A stretch of DNA of 64,000 nt from positions 3,720,001 through 3,784,000 of the forward strand of contig NZ_LT607412.1 in the NCBI RefSeq assembly GCF_900091455.1, read 5' to 3'. Both the position numbers and the translations under genes were made by a program. Positions 17,081 to 25,589 of the stretch are shown piece by piece. The notes under the pieces are model-generated. The model worked only from the letters and a program-made list of their open reading frames with translations. It made no database searches and was not told where the DNA came from. Each line of letters begins with the position of its first letter. Position 1 is the stretch's first letter. The DNA comes from Micromonospora coriariae. Its GTDB lineage: Bacteria > Actinomycetota > Actinomycetes > Mycobacteriales > Micromonosporaceae.

Positions 17081-17782
17081 ATGCCCGCTACCCAGACCGA
17101 GGCGCGACTGCTCGTCGTCGAGGACGACCCGAACATCCTCGAACTGCTCTCCGCGAGCCTGCGCTTCGCGGGCTTCGACGTGGCCACCGCGACCAGCGGC
17201 AGCGCGGCCCTGAACGCCGCGAAGGACCACCGACCCGACCTGGTCGTGCTCGACGTGATGCTGCCGGACCTCGACGGCTTCGAGGTCATCCGGATCCTCC
17301 GCGAGGGCGGTACGCGTACCCCGGTGGTCTTCCTGACCGCCCGGGACGCCACCGACGACAAGATCCGTGGGCTGACCCTGGGCGGCGACGATTACGTCAC
17401 CAAGCCGTTCAGCCTGGAGGAGCTGACCGCCCGGATCCGCGCGGTGCTACGCCGCACCACCACCGGCGAGCAGGCCCCGTCCCGGCTCACCTTCGCTGAC
17501 CTGGAGCTGGACGAGGAGACCCACGAGGTGCACCGGGCCGGGCAGCGGGTGCAGCTCTCGCCGACCGAGTTCAAACTGCTGCGCTACCTGATGCTCAACG
17601 CCAACCGGGTGCTGTCCAAGGCGCAGATCCTCGACCACGTCTGGAACTACGACTTCCGCGGCGACGACAACATCGTCGAGTCCTACATCTCGTACCTGCG
17701 GCGCAAGGTCGACACCACCCAGCCCCGGCTGATCCACACCCTTCGTGGCGTCGGGTACGTGCTGCGCAAGCCGGCGGCGTGA
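17081..17782 (+). CDS. OmpR/PhoB family response regulator (MprA-like)
   Basis: A 233-residue DNA-binding regulator. The receiver domain shows VVEDDPNI, the phospho-acceptor Asp58 in VVLDVMLPDLDG, FLTARD and YVTKPFS; the C-terminal winged helix (about 135-230) has LTFADLELDEETHEV, LSPTEFKLLRYL and RGVGYVLRKP. It overlaps the sensor kinase gene by four bases. A DegP-like protease gene follows the kinase, as in the mycobacterial mprA-mprB-pepD locus, so a role in envelope stress is likely. Four 11-bp-phased CAG(G) boxes lie just upstream. Confidence 0.93.
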   Translation: MPATQTEARLLVVEDDPNILELLSASLRFAGFDVATATSGSAALNAAKDHRPDLVVLDVMLPDLDGFEVIRILREGGTRTPVVFLTARDATDDKIRGLTLGGDDYVTKPFSLEELTARIRAVLRRTTTGEQAPSRLTFADLELDEETHEVHRAGQRVQLSPTEFKLLRYLMLNANRVLSKAQILDHVWNYDFRGDDNIVESYISYLRRKVDTTQPRLIHTLRGVGYVLRKPAA

Positions 17783-19335
17783 ACGCGGTCCAGCAGGCGA
17801 AGGGACGGGTTCGCAGCGTTCCGCTGCGGGTGAAGCTGGTCACCTCGGTGCTTGCGCTGGTCGCCGTCGCACTGCTGGTGATCAGCTCGCTGACCGCCTA
17901 TTTCCTTCGCAATTACCTGCAGGGCCAGGTGGACGGGCAGATCAGGTCGACCGCCCAGGGCCTCGGACAGTTGCTCCCGAAGCTGCGCAGCGGGCAGATC
18001 AACGCCATGCTGCCCAGCGACTACGTCGTGTCGCTGGCCGACGAGCAGCGGGTCTACCGGGCGATCTACGACGACATCAGTCTCGATCCCGAGCAGCTGC
18101 CGACCTTCCCCGACAGCCGTGACGGCTTCGAGGACCTGGAGGGGGAGCCGCGGACCGTCCTGTCTCATGACGGCTTCACCCGGTGGCGGGTCTACTACGC
18201 GGCCCAGCCGGACGGCTCGGTGCTCGCCGTGGGTCAGCCGCTGACCGAGGTGGATCGGGCGGTGAAGCAGCTCGTCTGGATAGACCTTCTGGTCGGCGGC
18301 GCGGTGCTGATCATGCTGGCCTCGGTCGGCGCGGCGATCGTGCGGACCAGCCTCAAACCGCTGGTGGAGATCGAACGGACCGCCGGCGCCATCGCCGGCG
18401 GCGATCTGACCCGCCGGGTGCCCGACCCGGAGGAGGGGCAGGAGCATCCCACCTCCGAGCTGGGCCGGCTCTCCCGCGCCCTGAACGCGATGCTCACGCA
18501 GATCGAGGCGGCGTTCACCGCCCGGGCCGCCTCAGAGACCGCCGCGCGTTCGGCCGAGAGCGCCGCCCGGGACGCGGCGTTCGCCGCGCAGGCGTCCGAG
18601 GCGCGTGCCCGGCGCTCCGAGGAACGGATGCGGCAGTTCGTCGCGGACGCCTCGCACGAGCTGCGAACCCCGCTGACCACCATCCGTGGCTTCGCCGAGC
18701 TGTACCGGCAGGGCGCGGCCCGGGCGCCGGAGCAGACCGCCGGCCTGCTGCGCCGGATCGAGGACGAGGCGGCCCGGATGGGACTGCTGGTGGAGGATCT
18801 GCTGCTGCTCGCCCGGCTGGACCGGGAACGGCCGCTCTCACTGGCCCCGGTCGAGCTGCCGGTGCTGGCCTCCGACGCGGTGCAGGCCGCCCGGGCGATC
18901 GACCCGGACCGGCGGATCGAGCTGGAGATCGAGCCCGGCTCGGGTCCTCTCGTCGTCTTCGCCGACGATGCCCGGCTGCGTCAGGTGATCGGCAACCTGG
19001 TCACCAACGCGCTGACCCACACCCCACCGGACGCCGAGATCACGCTGCGGCTGCGTGCCGAGCCGGGAAACCTCGCCGTGGTGGAGGTGTCCGACACCGG
19101 CCCGGGGCTCTCCCCGGAGCAGGCGGAACGGGTCTTCGAGAGGTTCTACCGGGCCGACGCGGCGCGGACGCGGCGGGCCGACGGCAACACCGGCACAGGC
19201 CTGGGCCTGGCCATCGTGGCGGCGTTGGTCGCCGCCCACCACGGCGCGGTCGAGGTGGTGGAGACTCCGGGCGGCGGCGCGACCTTCCGGGTCCGGCTGC
19301 CGCAGGTGCCTCAGGCGGACGACGCGGGCGAATGA
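17779..19335 (+). CDS. Two-component sensor histidine kinase (MprB-like)
   Basis: A 518-residue membrane kinase. GTG start coupled to the regulator. Helix 1 at about 14-38, an extracytoplasmic sensor region of about 130 residues, helix 2 at about 170-190, a HAMP domain (to about 245), a short Ala-rich coiled coil (about 250-280), then HisKA with ASHELRTPLTTIRGFAEL (His near 294) and HATPase with NLVTNALTHT (N box, about 405), DTGPGLS and TGLGLAIVAAL (G boxes). It senses an envelope signal and phosphorylates the neighbouring regulator. The protein ends 63 bases before htrA. Confidence 0.94.
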   Translation: MNAVQQAKGRVRSVPLRVKLVTSVLALVAVALLVISSLTAYFLRNYLQGQVDGQIRSTAQGLGQLLPKLRSGQINAMLPSDYVVSLADEQRVYRAIYDDISLDPEQLPTFPDSRDGFEDLEGEPRTVLSHDGFTRWRVYYAAQPDGSVLAVGQPLTEVDRAVKQLVWIDLLVGGAVLIMLASVGAAIVRTSLKPLVEIERTAGAIAGGDLTRRVPDPEEGQEHPTSELGRLSRALNAMLTQIEAAFTARAASETAARSAESAARDAAFAAQASEARARRSEERMRQFVADASHELRTPLTTIRGFAELYRQGAARAPEQTAGLLRRIEDEAARMGLLVEDLLLLARLDRERPLSLAPVELPVLASDAVQAARAIDPDRRIELEIEPGSGPLVVFADDARLRQVIGNLVTNALTHTPPDAEITLRLRAEPGNLAVVEVSDTGPGLSPEQAERVFERFYRADAARTRRADGNTGTGLGLAIVAALVAAHHGAVEVVETPGGGATFRVRLPQVPQADDAGE

Positions 19336-19340
19336 TTTTT

Positions 19341-19376
19341 CAGGCAACTTCCAGGACGGTTCCAGGTTGGTCGCAG
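19341..19376. promoter_or_regulatory. Four CAG(G) half-sites at 11-bp spacing before htrA
   Basis: CAGG begins at 19341, 19352 and 19363 and CAG at 19374; the three better copies read TTTCAGGCAAC, TTCCAGGACGG and TTCCAGGTTGG. The last CAG begins 25 bases before the htrA ATG at 19399, the same distance as before the response regulator gene. A GGGGAGAAGG ribosome binding site follows. A direct binding array for the adjacent response regulator is the simplest reading. Confidence 0.75.
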
Positions 19377-19398
19377 TGGCCGGGGAGAAGGTAGTTCC

Positions 19399-21051
19399 AT
19401 GACCGAGTTCGAGTCCGACCCGCAGCGCCGGCCGGCCCCCACCGACGCCGAGCCGTCGCACCCCACCGCCGAGTTGCCGCGCGACGAGCGCGCGCAGTCC
19501 GACTCCCCGACCACCCCTGTACCGGTCGTCTCGACCAGCGACGACGCGGCGACCACCGCCGCCAACCCGGCCGTGCCCGCCGAGCCGACGGTGTCCTCCG
19601 GGTACGCCGGCCAGCAGGCCAGCGCTCCGCCGGCCGCCGCGCAGCCGACCGGGTACGAGCCCCCCGCCGGCACCCACTCCGCGCCGCCGTACCCGGTCTC
19701 CGGCCACCCGGCGACCGGCCACCCGGCGACCGGCCAGCCGGGCTACCCGCAGCCGACCGCCGCCGGGTACCCCGGTGCGCCGTGGTACCCGGGGCAGCAG
19801 TCCGGCTGGGCCGCCGGGGGTCAGCCGGGCGTGGCGTACCAGCAGCAGCACCCGGGGCACCAGCAGCACCCGGGGCACCAGCAGCACCCGGGGCACCAGC
19901 AGCACCCGGGGCAGCACCAGCAGCACCCGGGGCAGCACCAGCAGCCCGTGCCGCCCTGGGGCCCGCAGGCCACGCCGCCCGGCACCGGGCCCCGGCCCGG
20001 TCGGATCGCCAAGTTCGCCGGCGCCGGCGTCGCGGTGTTCGCCCTCATGCTCGGCTCCGGTGTGGCCGGCGGCGCGCTCGCGCTCGCCCTCGACGGCGAC
20101 GGTGGCGGCGTCACCCGCACCTACTCCGCGGCCCCGGTGCTCAACAGCGCCGACCTGCCGAAGATCGCCGCCGCCGTGCAGGACAGCGTCGTCTCCATCG
20201 CCACCACCAGCGGCGAGGGCTCCGGCGTGGTGCTCAGCGCCGACGGCTACGTGCTCACCAACAACCACGTGGTCGCCTCGGCCGCCGGTGACACAGTGCA
20301 GGTGGTCTTCGCCGACGGCAAGAACGCGCAAGCGAAGATCGTCGGTACCGACCCGAAGACCGACCTGGCCGTGGTGAAGGCCGACGGGGTGAGCGGCCTC
20401 AAGCCGGCCACCTTCGGCGACAGCGACGGCATGCAGGTCGGCGACCAGGTGCTCGCCCTGGGCAGCCCGCTCGGCCTGCAGGGTTCGGTGACCTCCGGCA
20501 TTCTCAGCGCCCGCGACCGCACCATCCGGGCCGGCGAGGGCCAGCCGCAGGACCCGAACCAGCAGGGCCAGGCGGTCAGCTCGATCTCCGGCCTGCTCCA
20601 GACCGACGCCCCGATCAACCCCGGCAACTCCGGCGGCGCCCTGGTCAACACCCGTGGCGAGGTGATCGGCATCAACACCGCCATCGCCACCTCCGGGCAG
20701 AGCACCGGCAACATCGGCGTCGGCTTCGCCATCCCCAGCAACAAGGCCAAGGACGTCGCGGGCAAGCTCCAGCGCGGCGAGAAGGTCAGCCACCCGTCGC
20801 TCGGGGTCGGCGTCAACCAGGCCGAGGGCGGCGGTGCCCTGGTCGCGTCGGTCACTCCGGGCAGCGCCGCCGAGAAGGCCGGCCTCCAGCGTGGCGACGT
20901 GATCACCCGGTTCGGCGACAAGGCCGTCAACGACTCCGACGACCTGGTCGGCGCGGTGCAGGCCGGCAAGGTCGGCGACCGGGTCCAGGTGCAGTTCAAG
21001 CGCAACGGCACCGAGAAGACCGCGACCGTGACGCTCGCCGAGACGTCCTGA
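19399..21051 (+). CDS. HtrA/DegP-like membrane-anchored S1C serine protease with PDZ domain (PepD-like)
   Basis: A 550-residue protein. A Pro/Gln/His-rich cytoplasmic part (1-200) holds a GHQQHP repeat (DNA tandem repeat 19843-19938); one membrane helix lies at about 208-235 (AGVAVFALMLGSGVAGGALALAL). The trypsin-like domain follows with triad His290 (TNNHVVA), Asp322 (KTDLAVVK) and Ser411 (NPGNSGGAL), then a PDZ domain (about 455-545: PSLGVGV, VTPGSAAEKAGLQRGDVITR). It degrades or refolds damaged proteins outside the membrane. It directly follows the two-component genes and shares their phased boxes, so it is probably a target of that system. Confidence 0.94.
   Translation: MTEFESDPQRRPAPTDAEPSHPTAELPRDERAQSDSPTTPVPVVSTSDDAATTAANPAVPAEPTVSSGYAGQQASAPPAAAQPTGYEPPAGTHSAPPYPVSGHPATGHPATGQPGYPQPTAAGYPGAPWYPGQQSGWAAGGQPGVAYQQQHPGHQQHPGHQQHPGHQQHPGQHQQHPGQHQQPVPPWGPQATPPGTGPRPGRIAKFAGAGVAVFALMLGSGVAGGALALALDGDGGGVTRTYSAAPVLNSADLPKIAAAVQDSVVSIATTSGEGSGVVLSADGYVLTNNHVVASAAGDTVQVVFADGKNAQAKIVGTDPKTDLAVVKADGVSGLKPATFGDSDGMQVGDQVLALGSPLGLQGSVTSGILSARDRTIRAGEGQPQDPNQQGQAVSSISGLLQTDAPINPGNSGGALVNTRGEVIGINTAIATSGQSTGNIGVGFAIPSNKAKDVAGKLQRGEKVSHPSLGVGVNQAEGGGALVASVTPGSAAEKAGLQRGDVITRFGDKAVNDSDDLVGAVQAGKVGDRVQVQFKRNGTEKTATVTLAETS
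19843..19938 (+). repeat. In-frame tandem repeat coding for GHQQHP units
   Basis: Three 18-base units CAGCAGCACCCGGGGCAC (19843, 19861, 19879) are followed by two 21-base units carrying an extra CAG (19897, 19918). They lie in the cytoplasmic N-terminal part of the HtrA-like protease. Unit length is a multiple of three, so copy number can change without a frameshift. Confidence 0.9.
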
Positions 21052-21080
21052 CCGTCATCTGAACCTGCCTCCTCCCTCCG

Positions 21081-21131
21081 GCGGCGGGTGGCGGGGCCAA
21101 GGGGGTTGGCTCCGTCACCCGCCGCTCTTTT
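21081..21131 (+). terminator. Rho-independent terminator after htrA
   Basis: GCGGCGGGTG (21081-21090) pairs perfectly with CACCCGCCGC (21116-21125), followed by TCTTTT. It begins 29 bases after the htrA stop codon and ends the regulator-kinase-protease operon. Confidence 0.8.
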
Positions 21132-21138
21132 CCGCCCT

Positions 21139-21173
21139 GACGGCGGTTCACCCGATCCGGGTGAGCCGCCGTC
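21139..21173. repeat. Strong hairpin between htrA and the BON-domain gene
   Basis: A 16-base stem (21139-21154 with 21158-21173, one G-U type mismatch) with a three-base loop lies eight bases after the htrA terminator and 56 bases before the next start codon. No T-tract follows, so it may be a second termination step, an operator or a leader structure. Confidence 0.6.
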
Positions 21174-21229
21174 ACCCGTACGCCAGGCACGTTCGGCAGG
21201 CGAGCCGGCGACGTACGGGGGGTGAAGCC

Positions 21230-21901
21230 ATGAGCACGGCGACGGATGTCCGCGACGACCAGCGGATCCAGCGCGACGTCCTGGCCGAGCTGGCCTGGGA
21301 CGCGCGGCTGCAACCGAACGAGATCGGCGTGACCGTCGACCAGGGTGTGGTCACCCTCACCGGGTTCGTGGACGGGGCCGCCCGCGGTTGGGCGGCGGTC
21401 CGCTGCGCGCAGCGGGTCCGCGGGGTCCGGGTGGTGGCCGACGAGATCGAGGTGCGGCTGCCGGGGACACCGGGGCGTACCGACGCGGAGATCGCCATCG
21501 CCGCCAGCCGCGCGCTGGAGTGGGACAGCTTCGTGCCGGCCGAGCGGCTGGACGTGACCGTCGCCAACGGCTGGCTGATGCTCCGCGGTGAGGTCGAGTT
21601 CGGGTGGCAGCGCCGCACCGCCGAGGGGGAGCTACGCCGGTTGGACGGCGTGCGGGGGATCACCAACCTGGTCGAGGTGCGTCCGCCGACGCCACCGGCC
21701 GCTGACCGGCTACGACGGGACGTGCAGCGCGCGCTGCGGCGGACGCTCGGCGCCGACCGGGTGACGGTCGAGGTCGACGGCGACACGCTGGTCCTCGCCG
21801 GGGTGGTCCGCTCGTGGTGGGAACGCGACCAGGTCGAGCGGGTGGCCTGGTCCGCGCCCGGGGTGCGGATCGTCCACGACCAGCTCCTGGTCGGCGGGTG
21901 A
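21230..21901 (+). CDS. BON-domain protein with three BON repeats
   Basis: A 223-residue protein from the ATG at 21230 (GGGGGGTGA upstream). Three BON domains are visible: IQRDVLAELAWDA...VTLTGFVDG, DAEIAIAASRALEWDS...LMLRGEVEF and LRRDVQRALRRTLGA...LVLAGVVRSWWERDQVERV. BON domains bind phospholipid and are found in osmotic or envelope stress proteins. No signal peptide is seen, so it may work at the inner face of the membrane. Transcribed alone between two terminator-like hairpins and a glycosyltransferase gene. Confidence 0.88.
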   Translation: MSTATDVRDDQRIQRDVLAELAWDARLQPNEIGVTVDQGVVTLTGFVDGAARGWAAVRCAQRVRGVRVVADEIEVRLPGTPGRTDAEIAIAASRALEWDSFVPAERLDVTVANGWLMLRGEVEFGWQRRTAEGELRRLDGVRGITNLVEVRPPTPPAADRLRRDVQRALRRTLGADRVTVEVDGDTLVLAGVVRSWWERDQVERVAWSAPGVRIVHDQLLVGG

Positions 21902-22001
21902 TCGTCCGTCCTGTCCGGTTTACCGCCGACGACACGGGGAAACCGCCGCGGACCATTCCGACCGGCGGCGACACCGGACCGGGGAGCAACGGGGAGGACT
22001 C

Positions 22002-23114
22002 GTGGCCGTGAACCACCCGCCCGCCGCCCGTGCCTCGGAGCGGCCGTTGCGCATCGCGATGGTGGTGCCGCCATGGCTGTCCGTGCCGCCGCCCGGCTAC
22101 GGCGGCCTCGAGCAGGTGGTCGCCGGGCTGGTGGACGCGCTGACCGGGCACGGGCACGAGGTGACCCTGTTCGGTGCCGGCGTACACCACGGCACCGCCG
22201 CCGGCGGCTTCGTCTCCACCGTTCCCGAGGTCCAGTACGCGCGACTCGGCGAGTCGTTGCCCGAACTGGCCCACCTGGCCCGGGTGAATCGGATGATCAC
22301 GGCAGGCGACTTCGACGTGATCCACGACCACACCACCATCGGCCCGCTCGTGGCCGGCCGCCGGTCCGTGCCGACCGTGGCGACGGTGCACGGTAACCCG
22401 GTGGGGGAGTACGGCGACGTGCTCAGCGAGGTCGACCGGGGGGTCGCCCTGGTGGCCATCTCGCACGCCCAGCGCCGGCTCAACCCGGTCCTGCCCTGGG
22501 CCGGCACGGTGCACAACGCACTGGACCCGCGCGGGTTTCCGCGCAAGACGGCGCCCGGCCCAGGGCCGGTGCTGTGGTTGGCCCGGTTCAGCCCGGACAA
22601 GGGCCCGGACGTCGCCATCCGGGCGTGCCGGGCGGCCGGGCTGCCGCTGCTGCTGGCCGGCAAGTGCAACGAGCCGGCCGAGCGCCGGTACTACGAGCAG
22701 GTAGTCGCGCCGCTCGTCGGCGACGACGTGACAGTCGTGTTGAACGCCGACCGCGCGGAAACCCTTCGGATGCTGGTCGACGCCCGCTGCCTGATCATGC
22801 CGATCCAGTGGGAGGAGCCGTTCGGCATGGTGATGTTGGAGGCGATGGCCACCGGTACTCCGGTGGTCGCCTTCGACCGTGGTGCGGTGCCGGAGCTGGT
22901 CCGGCCCGGAGTGACCGGCCTGGTCTGCGAGCAGCCGGAGGAGCTGCCCGCGGCGTTGCTTGCGGCGAAGGGACTCGACCCGGCGGCCTGCGTGGCGCAC
23001 GTCGCGGAGAACTTCTCGGTCGAGCGGTTGGCGTACGGCTACGAGGAGATCTTCCGACGCTTCCTCGCCGGCCGGCACGACGTCCGCGAGTCGGTCCGGG
23101 TGGCGGCCCGCTGA
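22002..23114 (+). CDS. Glycosyltransferase family 4 protein
   Basis: A 370-residue GT-B enzyme. The N-terminal domain starts IAMVVPPWLSVPPPGYGGLE, the glycine-rich acceptor loop of GT4 enzymes, and the C-terminal domain has LWLARFSPDKGPDVAI, EEPFGMVMLEAMATGTPVVAF (the E-x7-E donor-phosphate motif near residue 272) and GAVPELVRPGVTGLV. It transfers a sugar from an NDP-sugar with retention, acceptor unknown. GTG 22002 is preceded by GGGGAGG; a second in-frame GTG at 22008 is an equally possible start. Confidence 0.88.
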   Translation: MAVNHPPAARASERPLRIAMVVPPWLSVPPPGYGGLEQVVAGLVDALTGHGHEVTLFGAGVHHGTAAGGFVSTVPEVQYARLGESLPELAHLARVNRMITAGDFDVIHDHTTIGPLVAGRRSVPTVATVHGNPVGEYGDVLSEVDRGVALVAISHAQRRLNPVLPWAGTVHNALDPRGFPRKTAPGPGPVLWLARFSPDKGPDVAIRACRAAGLPLLLAGKCNEPAERRYYEQVVAPLVGDDVTVVLNADRAETLRMLVDARCLIMPIQWEEPFGMVMLEAMATGTPVVAFDRGAVPELVRPGVTGLVCEQPEELPAALLAAKGLDPAACVAHVAENFSVERLAYGYEEIFRRFLAGRHDVRESVRVAAR

Positions 23115-23144
23115 CCGGCGCGCTCCGTGTCGGCGGAGCCCGGA

Positions 23145-24662
23145 TCAGACCCGGGCGGCACCCAGCTCGGCGATGGCGGCGTCCAGCCGCTCCGCGTACG
23201 CCTGGCTGATGCCGCCCTCGCCCCGCCGGACCGTGACCTTCTCGCGCAGCCGGGCCACCGGCGGCGCCAGGTCGTTCCGGCCGGAGCCGACAGTGGCGGT
23301 CAGGTTATGCAGCTCGTTGCGCAGGTCGAGGCCGACGTCGGCGCGGATCTCCCCGGAGGTCAACCCGGCGCCGATCAGCCCGTCGACCCGGTTGGCGGCC
23401 TCCATCAGCGTGCCCGGCCCGGCGGGGGGCGAGCCGGTGCTTCCCGGTGCCGACGGTGCCGCGGCTGGACGGGATGACTCGGTGACCGTCGGGCCACTCG
23501 ACGCGGTCGGCGCCGGACCGGCGGTGGGCTGCGTCCGCGGTGTCGCCCGCTGTTCGGGCAGCAGGGCCGCGACGGTCAGCGCCACGCCGACCGCCAGGAC
23601 CGCCGCGATCAGCAGCAGCGGCCGTCGGCGGCGGTCGGGCCCGGCGTCGGCCGGTACGGCTGCTCCGCCACCCGGTCCCGCCGCCCCTTCGCCGCCGGCA
23701 GCCGGGACGGGGGTGGCCGGCGGCCGGGGCGGCGGGGGCACCGGGGTGGTGTCGGCAGGCAGCAGGTGCGCACGCAGCACAGTGGCGACCTGCCGGGCGG
23801 TCGGCCGGTCGGCCGGATCCCTGGCCAGGCTGCGCAGGCAGATCCGGGCCACCGCAGGGGGCAGCTCCGGCAGCCCGGCCAGCGTCGGCGGTGGGCCGCT
23901 GGTCAGCGCGTCGCTGAGCTGCTCCCAGGTGTCCGCGGGGTAGGGGACCCGGCCGGTCAGCGCCTCGTGCAGCAGCACGCCGAGCGAGTACACGTCGGTC
24001 GCCGGCTGGGCGGGCGCGCCGTCGAGCCGCTCCGGGGCCACGTACGCCGGGGTGCCGAAGGTGCCGCCGTCCTCGTCCTCGTCGGGAGCGCCGATCCGGG
24101 TGGCGATGCCGAAGTCGAGCACCTTGACGCCCACCCCGGTCATCATCACGTTGGCCGGCGTGATGTCCCGGTGCACGATGCCGAGCCGGTGGGCGGCGGC
24201 CAGCGCGTCCGCGACCTGCGCGCCGACCTGGACCGCCTCGGCCCACGGCAGCGGGCCCTCGGTGAGCCGCAGCTTCAACTCCTCACCGCTGAGCAGCTCC
24301 ATCACCACGAAGGAGGTGGTGGCGCCGTCCGGGGCGACCGTCTCGCCGTAGTCGTGCACCGATGTCACGTGCGGGTGCACCAGCTGGGCGGCGGCTCTGG
24401 CCTCCTCGCGCACCATGTCCCGGAAGCGGGCGTCGGCGGCCAGCGACGGTGCGAGCACCTTGAGCGCGACGACCCGGTCCAGCACCTCGTCCCGTGCACG
24501 CCAGATGACCGACATGCCGCCCGCGCCGATCTGGTCGAGAAGTCGGTACCTGCGGGCCAGCAACCGGCCCGCGTGCAGTGCTGCCGTCACGGATCGCACC
24601 TGCCTCGGGGTGGGAGCGGTATCAGGTTGCGCGAATGTGTCGTGGCTGTCAACGGTCGTCAC
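23145..24662 (-). CDS. Transmembrane serine/threonine protein kinase (PknB-type) with unusual catalytic loop
   Basis: A 505-residue kinase. Kinase domain (about 35-300): IGAGGMSVIWRARD, VVALKVL, VVMELLSGEEL, catalytic loop HRDITPANV (His164, Asp166), DFGIATR and GTPAYVAPERL. Residue 168 is Thr where nearly all Ser/Thr kinases have Lys (HRDxKxxN). A Pro-rich linker leads to a membrane helix (about 347-370) and a 130-residue outer region that looks helical near its end. The GTG at 24662 is used; the open frame beyond it is antisense to the patatin gene. It is divergent from the patatin-acyltransferase operon. Confidence 0.9.
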   Translation of the reverse strand: MTTVDSHDTFAQPDTAPTPRQVRSVTAALHAGRLLARRYRLLDQIGAGGMSVIWRARDEVLDRVVALKVLAPSLAADARFRDMVREEARAAAQLVHPHVTSVHDYGETVAPDGATTSFVVMELLSGEELKLRLTEGPLPWAEAVQVGAQVADALAAAHRLGIVHRDITPANVMMTGVGVKVLDFGIATRIGAPDEDEDGGTFGTPAYVAPERLDGAPAQPATDVYSLGVLLHEALTGRVPYPADTWEQLSDALTSGPPPTLAGLPELPPAVARICLRSLARDPADRPTARQVATVLRAHLLPADTTPVPPPPRPPATPVPAAGGEGAAGPGGGAAVPADAGPDRRRRPLLLIAAVLAVGVALTVAALLPEQRATPRTQPTAGPAPTASSGPTVTESSRPAAAPSAPGSTGSPPAGPGTLMEAANRVDGLIGAGLTSGEIRADVGLDLRNELHNLTATVGSGRNDLAPPVARLREKVTVRRGEGGISQAYAERLDAAIAELGAARV

Positions 24663-24755
24663 TGTCCGCCCCTCGATCCGCGGCGGTCGGGCGCGTCCAC
24701 CATCGCCCGGCGGTGGCCGACCGGTCGGCGGCACGCCCGTGCCAGGATGGGTGGC

Positions 24756-25589
24756 ATGGCGGGGGGACCGGTAGCGTTCGTGCTCGGGGGCGGGGGAGTG
24801 CTCGGCGCGGTCGAGGTGGGCATGTTGCGTGCCCTGTTCCGCGCCGGGATCCAACCCGACATGGTGCTCGGCACCTCGATCGGCGCCGTCAACGGCGCGC
24901 TGGTCGCGGCCGACCCGTCGGAGGCGGTGACCGACCGGCTGGTCCGGCTCTGGGCCTCGCCGGAGGCCAGCGAGGTGTACGGCGACTCGGTCGCCCGGCA
25001 GCTGCGCCGCTTCGCCGCCCGGACCCACCTGCACTCGCCAAGGCCGCTGCGCCGGGTGCTCGAATCCGAGCTGGGTGTGGACACCACCTTCGCCGACCTG
25101 CGGGTGCCGTTCCGCTGCTGCGCCGCGCACATCGAGCGCGCCGCCGAGCACTGGTTCGACAGCGGCCCCGTGGTGCCGGCCGTGCTGGCGTCGGCCTCGG
25201 TGCCGGGCCTGCTCCCGCCCACCGAGATCGACGGCGCGCACTATGTGGACGGTGGCATCGTCAACTCGATACCGATCGGCGAGGCGGTGGCCGTGGGCGC
25301 GAAGCGGATCTTCGTCCTTCAGGTCGGCCGGATCGAACGGGAGCTGACGCCGCCCCGGCGGCCGTGGGAGATCGCGCAGGTCGCGTTCGAGATCTCCCGC
25401 CGGCACCGGTTCTTCCGGGAGTTGGCGGCGCTGCCCGAGGGGGTGGAGGTGCACGTCCTGCCGACGGGTGGGCTGAACCCGCGTGACGACACCCCGTGGG
25501 CGTACCGCGACATGGCGGCGGTGGGGCGGCGGATCAGCCGCGCGTACACCGCCTCCCGGCGCTACCTCGCGACCCACGTGGAGCGGTGA
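24756..25589 (+). CDS. Patatin-like phospholipase
   Basis: A 277-residue lipid acyl hydrolase with the patatin catalytic dyad: oxyanion loop GGGGVLGAVE, nucleophile Ser41 in GTSIG, and Asp165 in YVDGGIV. No signal peptide or membrane helix. ATG 24756 is used; ATG 24747 is also in frame. It overlaps the next gene by one base (TGATG), which encodes a lysophospholipid-type acyltransferase, so the two may remove and re-add acyl chains on the same lipid. The Ser/Thr kinase gene is read away from the same 93-base region. Confidence 0.92.
   Translation: MAGGPVAFVLGGGGVLGAVEVGMLRALFRAGIQPDMVLGTSIGAVNGALVAADPSEAVTDRLVRLWASPEASEVYGDSVARQLRRFAARTHLHSPRPLRRVLESELGVDTTFADLRVPFRCCAAHIERAAEHWFDSGPVVPAVLASASVPGLLPPTEIDGAHYVDGGIVNSIPIGEAVAVGAKRIFVLQVGRIERELTPPRRPWEIAQVAFEISRRHRFFRELAALPEGVEVHVLPTGGLNPRDDTPWAYRDMAAVGRRISRAYTASRRYLATHVER

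Noticed and set aside
19843..19938. CRISPR-like array
   Set aside because: Units are adjacent with no spacers and translate in frame as part of HtrA.
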